Of a DNA stretch of 64,000 bases, positions 41,583 to 50,513 are shown in pieces (within the stretch, counting starts at the first letter, position 1; each line of letters starts with the position of its first letter). This DNA is from Albibacterium sp963696875 (GTDB lineage Bacteria; Bacteroidota; Bacteroidia; Sphingobacteriales; Sphingobacteriaceae): positions 1 to 64,000 of the forward strand of contig CAVOLQ010000007.1 of the NCBI GenBank assembly GCA_963696875.1. Direction: 5' to 3'. The notes below the pieces were generated by a model. The model was not told the origin of the DNA, made no database searches, and saw only the letters and a list, made by a program, of their open reading frames with translations. The position numbers were made by a program, and so were the translations under genes.

Positions 41583-43127
41583 TTATGTTATTTTTTCTTT
41601 TTTGCCGCCTAACATTCCCGTAAAGATACTAATGATAGCTTTACTTGCGCCCCTTGCAATTTCTCTCGCTAGTGTGCTAGTCACTGCTTTTTTTGCAGCT
41701 TCAAATGGAGTTTGTCTTGTGCTTTTTCGAGGCGAAGTTGTACGTGGTTTTTCCTTAGGTTGCTGCAAACTATATTGTGTAATCTTTTCATCCACTATTT
41801 CGCCAGCACTGCGCGGATTTATTACCTGATGGTATTTCAAATAAAAAAGAGAGTTTAGTACGAGCTGCTGAAAGCTTTGGGTATCCAAAGGATCCATTTT
41901 CGCTTGTGGTGGTATTAAATGCGTAGCAACAACTTCAGTTGGAATCCCTTTATCATTCAATACAGTAATTAATGCTTGGCCAGTGCCTAATTGCGTTAAT
42001 ATACGATCAATTTCATAAAATTCTGAATGAGGATATGTTTTAACTGTTTTCTTAAGAGCCTCAGCATCATTTGGTGTAAAAGCACGGAGGGCATGTTGGA
42101 TTCTGCTACCTAATTGACCTAATATATTTTCTGGAATATCAGTTGCAGCTTGAGTGCAGAAAAATACGCCTACGCCCTTAGAGCGGATTAAACGGATAAC
42201 TTGATCAATTTGAGATAAAAAGGCTTTAGAGGCATTTTTGAATAATAAATGTGCTTCATCAAAAAAGAAAACTAATTTTGGCTTATCCGGATTTCCAACT
42301 TCTGGCAGTGTTTTAAATAGCTGAGCTAATAAACTCATTAGAAATGTTGAAAATAGAACAGGTTGATCTTGAACGTCTGAAATATTCAATAAAGAGATAA
42401 CACCTTTACCGTATATACGGTTAAATAAATCGGCAGTGTCAAAAGAAGTTTCTCCGAAAATATTTCCTAAACCCTGTTGTTCAATTCCAATAATTTTTCT
42501 CAGAATTGTCCCTGAAGAACTCGAGCTAATACTACCGTAATCAGATTTTATTTCTTCGGCGCCAACCCCCTCTGAAAGGAAGTTCAGAAGTTTCTTTATG
42601 TCCTCTAAGTCAACTAAGGCCATTTTATTATCATCTGCATATTTGAATATCGCTGCCAAAACCCCGGTTTGAGTATCATTAAGGTCTAAGATCCTTCCTA
42701 ACATAATCGGTCCAAAGGAGTCTATTGTAGTACGCATAGGATTGCCTACTTTGCCACTTAGTGAGAAAAGTTCTACAGGGAATCCAGTGGGGACAAAGGG
42801 TCTTTCTAATATTTCTCCTCGTTCTATGAGTGCGGGTATAAGGTCGCCCGGTTCATGAAGCCCAGAGAGGTCTCCTTTAACATCAAGCATAAAAACTGGA
42901 ACTCCTTCCTCAGAAAGCTGCTCAGCAATCAATTGTAGAGTTCTTGTTTTTCCAGTTCCAGTAGCACCTGCAATTAAGCCGTGGCGATTCATCATTTTCA
43001 AAGCAAGATTTACCTTTGCTTGTGCAATAACCTTCCCATCCAAAATTCCGGAGCCCAAATAAATTGAGGCTCCCTTAGGCTGGTAAGACTGTGTAATCTT
43101 TTCAATAAATGTGGCTTCTTTATTCAT
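41583..43127 (-). CDS. HerA/YjgR-like ATPase (DUF853 type)
   Basis: P-loop ATPase related to HerA and FtsK, function uncertain. The 514-residue protein has Walker A GATGTGKT (54-61), then FMLDVKGDLSGL, Walker B LVFFFDEAHLLF (~277-288), a sensor-like VGVFFCTQAATDIP, and Arg-rich LGSRIQHALRAF. This set characterises YjgR. The tail past ~440 is basic. No NurA nuclease gene is adjacent, which argues against a HerA-NurA DNA-end-processing pair. Confidence 0.82.
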   Translation of the reverse strand: MNKEATFIEKITQSYQPKGASIYLGSGILDGKVIAQAKVNLALKMMNRHGLIAGATGTGKTRTLQLIAEQLSEEGVPVFMLDVKGDLSGLHEPGDLIPALIERGEILERPFVPTGFPVELFSLSGKVGNPMRTTIDSFGPIMLGRILDLNDTQTGVLAAIFKYADDNKMALVDLEDIKKLLNFLSEGVGAEEIKSDYGSISSSSSGTILRKIIGIEQQGLGNIFGETSFDTADLFNRIYGKGVISLLNISDVQDQPVLFSTFLMSLLAQLFKTLPEVGNPDKPKLVFFFDEAHLLFKNASKAFLSQIDQVIRLIRSKGVGVFFCTQAATDIPENILGQLGSRIQHALRAFTPNDAEALKKTVKTYPHSEFYEIDRILTQLGTGQALITVLNDKGIPTEVVATHLIPPQAKMDPLDTQSFQQLVLNSLFYLKYHQVINPRSAGEIVDEKITQYSLQQPKEKPRTTSPRKSTRQTPFEAAKKAVTSTLAREIARGASKAIISIFTGMLGGKKEKIT

Positions 43128-43207
43128 AATACCTTGTTTAAAGTATTAACTGAGATTAAGGAGATTAAAATTTGTATTGTAGTAGTCTATTCCCTGTTTT
43201 ATTGCAT

Positions 43208-44317
43208 CTATTTTGCGAATGTCCTAAAATCCTGATTAACTTTTAAATTACCTAACGTTTCATAAATCAAGCGGATAACGTTATCCAAATCTTCCATATG
43301 AACCATTTCAACAGTGGTATGCATGTATCGTAAAGGCAAAGAAATCAATGCCGAAGGTACACCTGCATTTGAATATGCAAAAGCATCTGTGTCAGTCCCT
43401 GTAGAACGTGACGACGCCTGTCTTTGAAAAGGAATATTATTTTTTTGCGCAGTCTCGACCAATAAGCGATTAAGGTTTATTTGAACCGCAGGTGCATAAG
43501 AGACAACAGGACCCTTCCCACAAGCTAGGTCTCCTTCAGTATTTTTGGTAATCATTGGCGTCTGCGTATCATGGGTTACATCTGTTATTATTGCTACGTT
43601 GGGTTGAATACGGTGGGCGATCATTTCAGCTCCACGTAAACCTATCTCTTCTTGAACGGAATTGACAATATATAATCCAAAAGGCAGTTTCTTTTTATTT
43701 TCTTTTAATAAACGAGCTACTTCCGCAATCATAAACCCCCCGGCCCGATTATCCAATGCACGACCTACATAATATCGATCATTTAAGGTCATAAATTCAT
43801 CTTCATAGGTAATTACCGAACCTACATGGATGCCCAAGGCTTCTACCTCTTCTTTGTTGACACAGCCACAATCAATGAATATATTTTTTGTTGTTGGGGT
43901 CTCTTCTTTTTCTTTTCCGGTTCTAGTATGAATCGCTGGCCAACCAAAAACTGCTTTTCGAATGCCTTGATCAGTATGGATATTTATGCGTTTCGAAGGG
44001 GCGATTTGGTGATCTGAGCCACCGTTACGAATTACATAAATCAAACCCTCTGGGTTGATGTAATTAACAAACCATGATATTTCATCAGCATGCGCTTCAA
44101 TCACGACTTTGTAATCAGCTTCAGGATTGATAACTCCTACAGCAGTACCGTAATCATCTGTAAAGGTTTCGTCAACAAAAGGTTTCAAATAATCTAACCA
44201 TAGCCGTTGTCCTTCCCATTCAAAGCCTGTAGGTGAAGGGTTGTTTATGTATTTTTCAAAGAATGCCAATGATTCTGTGGTAACTATTTTCTGATGTTTA
44301 TCTTTCTTTTTCGACAT
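43208..44317 (-). CDS. M42-family metallopeptidase (FrvX/PepA type)
   Basis: Likely a cytosolic dinuclear zinc or cobalt aminopeptidase. The 369-residue protein shows family metal ligands: His in VIEAHADEISW, Asp in VGRALDNRAGG, paired Glu in NSVQEEIGLRGAE, Asp in AIITDVTHDT, and His in RYMHTTVEMVH. Length and order fit M42. No signal peptide. It lies 12 nt downstream of the carboxylase gene, probably co-transcribed. Confidence 0.87.
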   Translation of the reverse strand: MSKKKDKHQKIVTTESLAFFEKYINNPSPTGFEWEGQRLWLDYLKPFVDETFTDDYGTAVGVINPEADYKVVIEAHADEISWFVNYINPEGLIYVIRNGGSDHQIAPSKRINIHTDQGIRKAVFGWPAIHTRTGKEKEETPTTKNIFIDCGCVNKEEVEALGIHVGSVITYEDEFMTLNDRYYVGRALDNRAGGFMIAEVARLLKENKKKLPFGLYIVNSVQEEIGLRGAEMIAHRIQPNVAIITDVTHDTQTPMITKNTEGDLACGKGPVVSYAPAVQINLNRLLVETAQKNNIPFQRQASSRSTGTDTDAFAYSNAGVPSALISLPLRYMHTTVEMVHMEDLDNVIRLIYETLGNLKVNQDFRTFAK

Positions 44318-44329
44318 TTCTTAATTTAA

Positions 44330-45871
44330 TTATAATGGAATATTTCCATGTTTTTTTCTAGGTAAATTTATGGCTTTGTTTTCTAACATTTGGAATGCCT
44401 TAATAAGTTTTTGTCTGCTTTCGGCTGGTTCAATTACTTCATCGACAAAACCACGTTCCGCGGCACGATAAGGATTCGCAAATTTTTCAGAAAATTCCTT
44501 TTCTTTTTTTATCCATTCCATTTCAGGATTTTTAGACGAAGAGATATCCTTTTTAAAGATAATTTCTGCTGCACCCTTTGCGCCCATTACTGCAATCTCA
44601 GCAGATGGCCATGCAAAATTCAGGTCGGCACCTATATGTTTACTGTTCATTACGCAATAAGCACCACCGTAAGCCTTTCTCGTAATAATGGTTATCCGAG
44701 GGACGGTAGCCTCACTAAAAGCAAACAGGAGCTTTGCGCCATGAGTAATGATGGCGTTCCATTCTTGATCTGTACCCGGTAAAAAACCTGGAACATCTTC
44801 CAGAACTAATAAGGGAATATTAAAGCAATCACAAAAGCGAACAAATCTTGCGCCCTTTGTAGAGGCATTGATGTCGAGAACCCCAGCCATATGGGAAGGT
44901 TGGTTGGCTACAATACCAATACTTCGCCCTGCTATTCTCGCAAAGCCAACGACCATATTTTCTGCAAAATATTGATGCACTTCAAGGAAGCTATCTTGGT
45001 CTACTAATTCTTCTATTATTTCTCGAATATCGTAAGGTTGCGATGGATTTTCCGGAATAATAGAATTGAGTTTCTCTCGGTATTCATTCTTTATTTCATA
45101 GGGAATTCTTGGAACCTCATCTTCACAATTTTGAGGCATATAACTTAATAAAGCTTTGATTTTTGTGATGGCTTCCAGTTCATTTTGGCAAGCAAAATGG
45201 GTAACTCCTGATTTTGTAGCGTGTGTATTTGCACCTCCTAATTCTTCCGCAGATACTTCCTCATGAGTAACAGTCTTCACAACATTCGGACCTGTAACAA
45301 ACATATACGAGGTGTTTTCTATCATTAAAGTGAAATCAGTAATAGCTGGTGAATATACCGCACCGCCAGCACAAGGGCCCATGATAGCTGAAAGCTGTGG
45401 AATCATCCCAGAAGCTAAAGTATTACGGTAGAAAATATCGGCATAACCACCTAAAGATACAACGCCTTCTTGAATTCTTGCCCCTCCCGAATCATTTAAA
45501 CCAATAAGAGGTGCGCCGTTCTGCATAGCAAGATCCATGACCTTACAGATCTTCTCAGCGTAGGTCTCAGATAAAGAACCTCCAAAAACTGTGAAATCCT
45601 GAGAGAAGACATACACCAAGCGTCCATTTATTTCACCATAGCCGGTAACAACACCGTCGCCTAAAAAATGCTGCTTTTCCATCCCAAAATCGGTACTTCG
45701 GTGTGTCACCAGCATACCAATTTCTTCGAAAGAGCCATCGTCAAGTAAGAAGTGAAGGCGTTCTCGAGCGGTTAACTTGCCTTTCTTATGCTGGCTATCT
45801 ATTCGGTTTTTCCCACCGCCCATTAAAGCTGCTTCTCTTTTTTCTTTTAATATTATCGTCTTTCTATCCAA
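44330..45871 (-). CDS. pccB: Acyl-CoA carboxylase beta subunit (carboxyltransferase)
   Basis: Carboxyltransferase, most likely of propionyl-CoA or methylmalonyl-CoA metabolism. The 513-residue protein has the N-terminal GKLTARERLHFLLDDGSFEEIG, the crotonase-fold GLNDSGGARIQEGV and IMGPCAGGAVYSPA, and the C-terminal PGFLPGTDQEWNAIITHGAKLLFA with RKAYGGAYCVMNSK. These fit PccB/MmdA. The biotin carboxylase and carrier subunits are not nearby, so whether it forms a carboxylase or a decarboxylase cannot be told. Confidence 0.88.
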   Translation of the reverse strand: MDRKTIILKEKREAALMGGGKNRIDSQHKKGKLTARERLHFLLDDGSFEEIGMLVTHRSTDFGMEKQHFLGDGVVTGYGEINGRLVYVFSQDFTVFGGSLSETYAEKICKVMDLAMQNGAPLIGLNDSGGARIQEGVVSLGGYADIFYRNTLASGMIPQLSAIMGPCAGGAVYSPAITDFTLMIENTSYMFVTGPNVVKTVTHEEVSAEELGGANTHATKSGVTHFACQNELEAITKIKALLSYMPQNCEDEVPRIPYEIKNEYREKLNSIIPENPSQPYDIREIIEELVDQDSFLEVHQYFAENMVVGFARIAGRSIGIVANQPSHMAGVLDINASTKGARFVRFCDCFNIPLLVLEDVPGFLPGTDQEWNAIITHGAKLLFAFSEATVPRITIITRKAYGGAYCVMNSKHIGADLNFAWPSAEIAVMGAKGAAEIIFKKDISSSKNPEMEWIKKEKEFSEKFANPYRAAERGFVDEVIEPAESRQKLIKAFQMLENKAINLPRKKHGNIPL

Positions 45872-46030
45872 TTCAATTACATTTTGATGATATGAAGTCC
45901 TTTGTTTTATGAACAGATAAAGGTAGTGAATTTGTTTGTTTATAGCCCTATAACAAGGAAAACACTTGAATGATAAGTACTATAATTCAACAAGATTTAA
46001 AAGAATAGAATTATACAGGAGATGTTTTCT

Positions 46031-46038
46031 TACTTTTG
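46031..46038 (+). promoter_or_regulatory. Candidate -7 element for carbonic anhydrase
   Basis: TACTTTTG matches TAnnTTTG. The predicted transcript would begin near the ATG of a 24-codon upstream ORF (46046). No convincing -33 element is visible. Confidence 0.33.
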
Positions 46039-46045
46039 AAGAAAA

Positions 46046-46120
46046 ATGAGAAGTCATATATGCATGCTCTCTCGATTTTTTGAGCTTTATGTATTAACAA
46101 TTAAATCCTTGTGTCTATGA
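46046..46120 (+). CDS. Possible 24-residue leader peptide upstream of carbonic anhydrase
   Basis: A short ORF runs from ATG at 46046 to a TGA whose first bases form the ATG of the carbonic anhydrase gene (ATGA overlap). The peptide reads MRSHICMLSRFFELYVLTIK plus four residues with a second Cys. The position just after a -7 element and the overlap suggest translational coupling or attenuation. No experimental family is known to me; it may be chance. Confidence 0.35.
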   Translation: MRSHICMLSRFFELYVLTIKSLCL

Positions 46121-46773
46121 AAAACAACAAACAGAATTTCGGAGATATTTCATACGAAGAGCTTCTTGAAGGGAATAAGAAATTTGTAGAAGAAGCTCTT
46201 GATGCTGACCCTGAATTTTTTGAACGATTGGTAAATAAGCAGAATCCGCCAGTATTGTGGATAGGTTGTTCAGACAGTCGGGTTCCAGCAAATCAAATTA
46301 CCCATACAAAACCAGGTGAAATTTTTGTGCATCGTAATATTGCAAATGTTATTGTAATAAGTGATATGAACATGTTGAGTGTTCTTGATTATGCCATTAA
46401 TATATTGGAAGTTAAATACGTTATTGTATGCGGTCATTATGGTTGTGGAGGGGTATCGGCAGCGATGAGCAATAAAGAGCATGGATTGATCGACAACTGG
46501 CTTGGTCACATTAAGGATGTATATCGATTACATGCGGAAGAATTAGATGGAATTGAAGATATGCCTAAACGTACCGATCGATTAATGGAATTAAATGTAA
46601 TGGAGGGGGTGTATAATTTATCAAAAACTTCTATTGTTCAAAAAGCTTGGAAAAATGGCGCTAAACTATCGTTACACGGGTGGGCCTATAGTCTGGAGAC
46701 AGGCTTGATAAAAGACTTAAAGGTGAGTTGCACCGGGATGGGGCATCTGCCTGACCTATTTAAATTTGACTAA
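46117..46773 (+). CDS. can: Beta-class carbonic anhydrase
   Basis: Interconverts CO2 and bicarbonate in the cytoplasm. From the ATG at 46117 the protein has 218 residues; a GTG two codons earlier is a weaker start. Zinc ligands are Cys51 (IGCSDSRVP, with the Asp53-Arg55 dyad), His107 and Cys110 (VCGHYGCGGV). The length matches Can-type enzymes. Its start overlaps a short upstream ORF, and a 19-bp terminator stem follows. Bicarbonate could feed the acyl-CoA carboxylase encoded divergently upstream, an attractive but unproven link. Confidence 0.92.
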   Translation: MKNNKQNFGDISYEELLEGNKKFVEEALDADPEFFERLVNKQNPPVLWIGCSDSRVPANQITHTKPGEIFVHRNIANVIVISDMNMLSVLDYAINILEVKYVIVCGHYGCGGVSAAMSNKEHGLIDNWLGHIKDVYRLHAEELDGIEDMPKRTDRLMELNVMEGVYNLSKTSIVQKAWKNGAKLSLHGWAYSLETGLIKDLKVSCTGMGHLPDLFKFD

Positions 46774-46803
46774 AGCAGTAAAGTCCATAAAAATGCCTTT
46801 TAA

Positions 46804-46852
46804 ATAAAAATCCGGACTCGTTGTGTTAGAGATAACGAGTCCGGATTTTTAT
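46804..46852. terminator. Bidirectional terminator between can and pruA
   Basis: A 19-bp perfect inverted repeat (46804-46822 with 46834-46852) with ccggactcgtt as its GC core and A/T-runs outside. It serves both convergent genes. Confidence 0.88.
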
Positions 46853-46862
46853 TTGATTCCAA

Positions 46863-48500
46863 CTATTTATTTTCTTCTAAGAAAGGGTATTTATAATCCG
46901 TAGCAGGATTAAAGCTTTCTTTAATTGTTCTTGGTGAAACCCAGCGAAGTAAATTGATCATTGATCCTGCTTTGTCGTTTGTTCCAGAACCTCTGGCTCC
47001 ACCAAAAGGTTGCTGTCCAACTACTGCACCGGTACATTTATCGTTTATGTAAAAGTTTCCTGCCGCATTTCTGAGCGCATGCGAGGCTTGTGCAATCGCA
47101 TAACGATCTTGTGCAATAACAGATCCGGTAAGTGCATAGATTGACGTCTCATCAACCACTTTTAGAATTTCGGCAAACTTGTCATCCTCATAAACATGTA
47201 CGGTCAATACAGGTCCAAAAAGTTCTTCGCACATGGTTACATAATCTGCTTTACTTGCAACCAAAACAGTAGGCTCAATAAAATATCCTTTGCTTTTATC
47301 ATATTCGCCACCGGCAATAATTTCCACTTCAGAATCATTTTTGGCCGCATCGATATAGCCAACCAGTTTATCAAATGATTTCTCATCAATAACAGCATTC
47401 ACGAAATTTGTGAAATCCTCAACTGGTCCAACTTTAAAGGAAGCAATATCTTGTTGCATTTTATCTTTAATTGTTGGCCATAAGCTTTTAGGGATATAGG
47501 CTCTAGAAGCTGCAGAGCATTTTTGGCCTTGGTATTCAAAAGCCCCTCGTATAATAGCAGTATTCGCAACATCCACATCAGCAGAAGGGTGTACAAGTAT
47601 AAAGTCTTTTCCACCTGTTTCTCCGACAATCCTAGGGTAGGACTTATAGCGGTGAATATTATCCCCGATTGTTTTCCAAATGTTTTGAAAAACACCGGTC
47701 GAACCCGTAAAGTGAATTCCTGCAAATTCAGGATGTTTAAAAATCACTTCTCCGGCATCTGGACCTGAAACATACACTAAATTGATGACACCATCTGGCA
47801 GGCCCGCTTTTTGAAATACTTCCATAATCACATTAGCAGCATATACTTGTGTGTTTGCAGGTTTCCAAACCACCACGTTACCCATCATCGCTGCAGAGCT
47901 CGGTAAGTTTCCAGCAATTGCTGTAAAGTTAAAAGGTGTCAATGCAAAAACAAAGCCCTCTAGTGGACGATGTTCTACCCGATTCCATACACCTTCAGGA
48001 GATACTGGAGGTTGTTGAGAATAAATTTCGGTCATGTATTTTACGTTAAAACGTAAAAAGTCGATAAACTCACATGCTGAATCAATTTCAGCTTGATAAG
48101 AATTCTTCGATTGACCTAACATTGTAGCAGCATTTATTTTATAACGATAAGGTCCTGCAAGTAAATCAGCAGCCTTTAAGAAAATTGCCGCTCTTTCCTC
48201 CCAAGGTAGATTTTCCCACTTTTCTTTAGCTTCCAAAGCAGCCTTTATTGCCATTTCAACATGACTTTTATCACCTTGATGGAAATGGCCTAAAAGGTGT
48301 GCATGGTCGTGGGGTGGACGGATTTCCTTTTTATTATTTGTTCTAACTTCTTTCCCACCTATGTGCATCGGAATGTCAATTTCGTTTGCACGCATATTTT
48401 GTAAAGTCTGTTGTAAAAAATTGCGCTCCTTACTTCCTGAAGCATATGATAATACAGGTTCATTTGCCGGGGTTGGCACATTAAAAAATCCTTTAAGCAT
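46863..48500 (-). CDS. pruA: L-glutamate gamma-semialdehyde (P5C) dehydrogenase
   Basis: Oxidises glutamate semialdehyde to glutamate with NAD in proline breakdown. The 545-residue protein starts FFNVPTPANEPVLSYASGS, typical for this subfamily. It has the aldehyde dehydrogenase motifs: Asn-containing ALTPFNFTAIAGNLP (~186-200), catalytic Glu294 (VGETGGKDF) and nucleophile Cys328 (GQKCSAASR). The tail has FGGARGSGTNDKAG. No PutA proline dehydrogenase domain is fused. A TATCTTTG word lies just upstream (48523-48530). Confidence 0.92.
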   Translation of the reverse strand: MLKGFFNVPTPANEPVLSYASGSKERNFLQQTLQNMRANEIDIPMHIGGKEVRTNNKKEIRPPHDHAHLLGHFHQGDKSHVEMAIKAALEAKEKWENLPWEERAAIFLKAADLLAGPYRYKINAATMLGQSKNSYQAEIDSACEFIDFLRFNVKYMTEIYSQQPPVSPEGVWNRVEHRPLEGFVFALTPFNFTAIAGNLPSSAAMMGNVVVWKPANTQVYAANVIMEVFQKAGLPDGVINLVYVSGPDAGEVIFKHPEFAGIHFTGSTGVFQNIWKTIGDNIHRYKSYPRIVGETGGKDFILVHPSADVDVANTAIIRGAFEYQGQKCSAASRAYIPKSLWPTIKDKMQQDIASFKVGPVEDFTNFVNAVIDEKSFDKLVGYIDAAKNDSEVEIIAGGEYDKSKGYFIEPTVLVASKADYVTMCEELFGPVLTVHVYEDDKFAEILKVVDETSIYALTGSVIAQDRYAIAQASHALRNAAGNFYINDKCTGAVVGQQPFGGARGSGTNDKAGSMINLLRWVSPRTIKESFNPATDYKYPFLEENK

Positions 48501-48522
48501 AATGGTTTATTTTTGATATATA

Positions 48523-48530
48523 CAAAGATA
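48523..48530 (-). promoter_or_regulatory. Candidate -7 element for pruA
   Basis: The minus strand reads TATCTTTG, 22 nt before the pruA ATG. The -33 side is not clear. Confidence 0.38.
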
Positions 48531-48617
48531 GCTTTTAATTTTTTTTATCCCATCTTTCAATTGTAACGCTAGGGTAATATCAAAAGAGTTAAAATAATGT
48601 TTATTTTTGAGCTATAT

Positions 48618-49688
48618 ATGCTAAACTACTTGCGTTTCCTTTTATGGCCTTTTTCATTGATTTATGGATTAATCATTGTTTTGCGTAATCAAGCTTACGA
48701 TTGGGGAGTCTTAAAATCTCAAGGCTTTGATTGCCCCATAATAGTTGTTGGCAACTTAGCGATAGGGGGTACAGGAAAGAGTCCAATGACCGAGTATTTA
48801 ATCCGAATGTTGAAAACCAATTATAAAGTGGCCACTTTAAGTCGAGGCTATGGAAGAAAGACCAATGGCTTTCTCTTGGTAGAAACAAATGATGATCCAA
48901 TTAAAGTGGGAGATGAACCTTTACAGTTTAAAAAGAAATATCCGGAAATTACTGTTTCCGTTTGTGAGGATAGGGTGGAAGGGGTGAATCGATTAAAGGA
49001 TGAACATGATCTTATCATTCTAGATGATGCTTTTCAACATCGCGCTTTAAAGCCAGGTTTCAGTATTTTATTAATAGAATATGCGAGTTTATTTCAACCC
49101 AAGATTCTTTTGCCAGCAGGAAACTTCCGCGACACATTTAACCAAAAGAAGCGGGCTGATCTAATTGTTATAACCAAGTGCCCTAAAAGTCTTTCTGAAG
49201 GCGAAAGGCAAAAAGCATTGAAGCATTTGAGCGCTAGTTCTCTTCAAAAAGTGTTATTCGCTCATTTAAATTACGGGCGGGTCTATCCATTAAATGTGAA
49301 CTATTTCCCTAATAAGCAGTTAGATATAAATAAAGACAGCAAAATTTTAGCCGTAACCGGGATAGCAGATCCCTCGCTTTTAATTAAGTACCTTGAAACT
49401 CAGGCAAAGGAGGTATATTTATTAAACTATCCAGACCATCATCAATATACGGAAAATGATGTAAAAAAGATAGCCGATAAATTTGAAACAATAGAAGGGA
49501 GAAATAAAGCAATAATTACAACAGAAAAGGATGCTCAACGACTTGGTGTCAATTTTTTATCTAATCTTATTCGAGCATTGCCTATTTTAGTGTTGCCCAT
49601 CGAAACAGGTTTTGATAAAGCTGATAAGAGAGTTTTGACCAGCGAAATTCTTCATTACTGCAGTTCAAAGATGAATAGAGATGATTAA
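48618..49688 (+). CDS. lpxK: Tetraacyldisaccharide 4'-kinase
   Basis: Phosphorylates the lipid A precursor at the 4' position, at the inner membrane. From MLNYLRFLLWPFSLIYGL (48618) it has 356 residues; an ATG seven codons earlier is an alternative. An N-terminal membrane helix leads to the P-loop VVGNLAIGGTGKSPM. LSRGYGRKT, IILDDAFQHRAL and the late TTEKDAQRL follow the LpxK pattern. It shares a plus-strand run with punA and the porin. Confidence 0.92.
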   Translation: MLNYLRFLLWPFSLIYGLIIVLRNQAYDWGVLKSQGFDCPIIVVGNLAIGGTGKSPMTEYLIRMLKTNYKVATLSRGYGRKTNGFLLVETNDDPIKVGDEPLQFKKKYPEITVSVCEDRVEGVNRLKDEHDLIILDDAFQHRALKPGFSILLIEYASLFQPKILLPAGNFRDTFNQKKRADLIVITKCPKSLSEGERQKALKHLSASSLQKVLFAHLNYGRVYPLNVNYFPNKQLDINKDSKILAVTGIADPSLLIKYLETQAKEVYLLNYPDHHQYTENDVKKIADKFETIEGRNKAIITTEKDAQRLGVNFLSNLIRALPILVLPIETGFDKADKRVLTSEILHYCSSKMNRDD

Positions 49689-49699
49689 ATCATAATAAT

Positions 49700-50512
49700 A
49701 TGAACGTTCAAATTAACCAAACCCTAAAATACATACAGAGTCAAATTAACGATTTCAAGCCTGAAGTAGGTATTGTTCTAGGTACCGGCTTGGCAAAATT
49801 AGCGGATGAAATAGAAATCGAGAAAACACTATTATATGCTCATATCCCGAACTTTCCCGTTTCTACGGTTGAGTTTCATTCTGGCAAATTGATTTTTGGA
49901 ACTTTAAACGGGAAAAAAGTTGTAGCGATGCAAGGCAGACTCCATTACTATGAAGGGTACTCTATGCAGCAAATAACTTTTCCCATTCGGATTTTAAGAC
50001 TCTTGGGTATCGAACGTTTATTTGTGTCCAATGCAAGTGGGTCTTTGAATCCAGCCATTAAAAAAGGTGATTTAGTTTGCATAGAAGATCATATAAATTT
50101 GTTGCCAGATAATCCATTAAGAGGAGGTAACTTGGATCATCTAGGGCCGAGATTCCCTGATATGAGCTGCCCTTACAATCAAGAATTAATTTCTAAAGCC
50201 CATGCAATTGCATCGAAAATAGGGGTTGAAATGCACAAAGGAATTTATGTAGCTACTCCAGGTCCTAATTTAGAAACACGTGCCGAGTACAGGTATATGC
50301 GATTAATTGGTGGTGACATAGTAGGCATGAGTACAGTGCCAGAGGTTATTGTCGCAAATCATATGTCGTTAGCGGTCTTTGCAATTTCCGTAGTAACCGA
50401 TGAAGGATTTCATGAAAATCTTCAACCTGTATCTTTTGAGGAAATTGTTGCTGTAGCGGCAAAGGCTGAGCCGAAGATGACAATGGTTTTAAAAGAATTA
50501 ATAGCTTTGTGA
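49700..50512 (+). CDS. punA: Purine-nucleoside phosphorylase
   Basis: Cleaves purine ribonucleosides with phosphate for salvage. The trimeric type: 270 residues with GIVLGTGLAKLAD (25-37), AMQGRLHYYEGYS, FVSNASGSLNPA, EDHINLLPDNPL, the ATPGPNLETRAEYR motif and the GMSTVPEVIVANH base-binding block. Begins 11 nt after lpxK, and the porin gene follows with almost no spacer. Confidence 0.91.
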   Translation: MNVQINQTLKYIQSQINDFKPEVGIVLGTGLAKLADEIEIEKTLLYAHIPNFPVSTVEFHSGKLIFGTLNGKKVVAMQGRLHYYEGYSMQQITFPIRILRLLGIERLFVSNASGSLNPAIKKGDLVCIEDHINLLPDNPLRGGNLDHLGPRFPDMSCPYNQELISKAHAIASKIGVEMHKGIYVATPGPNLETRAEYRYMRLIGGDIVGMSTVPEVIVANHMSLAVFAISVVTDEGFHENLQPVSFEEIVAVAAKAEPKMTMVLKELIAL

Positions 50513-50513
50513 A

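Noticed and set aside
41583..43127. HerA-type defence or DNA-repair helicase with partner
   Set aside because: The motifs fit the YjgR housekeeping family, and no NurA, SIR2 or nuclease gene is adjacent, so a defence role is unsupported.
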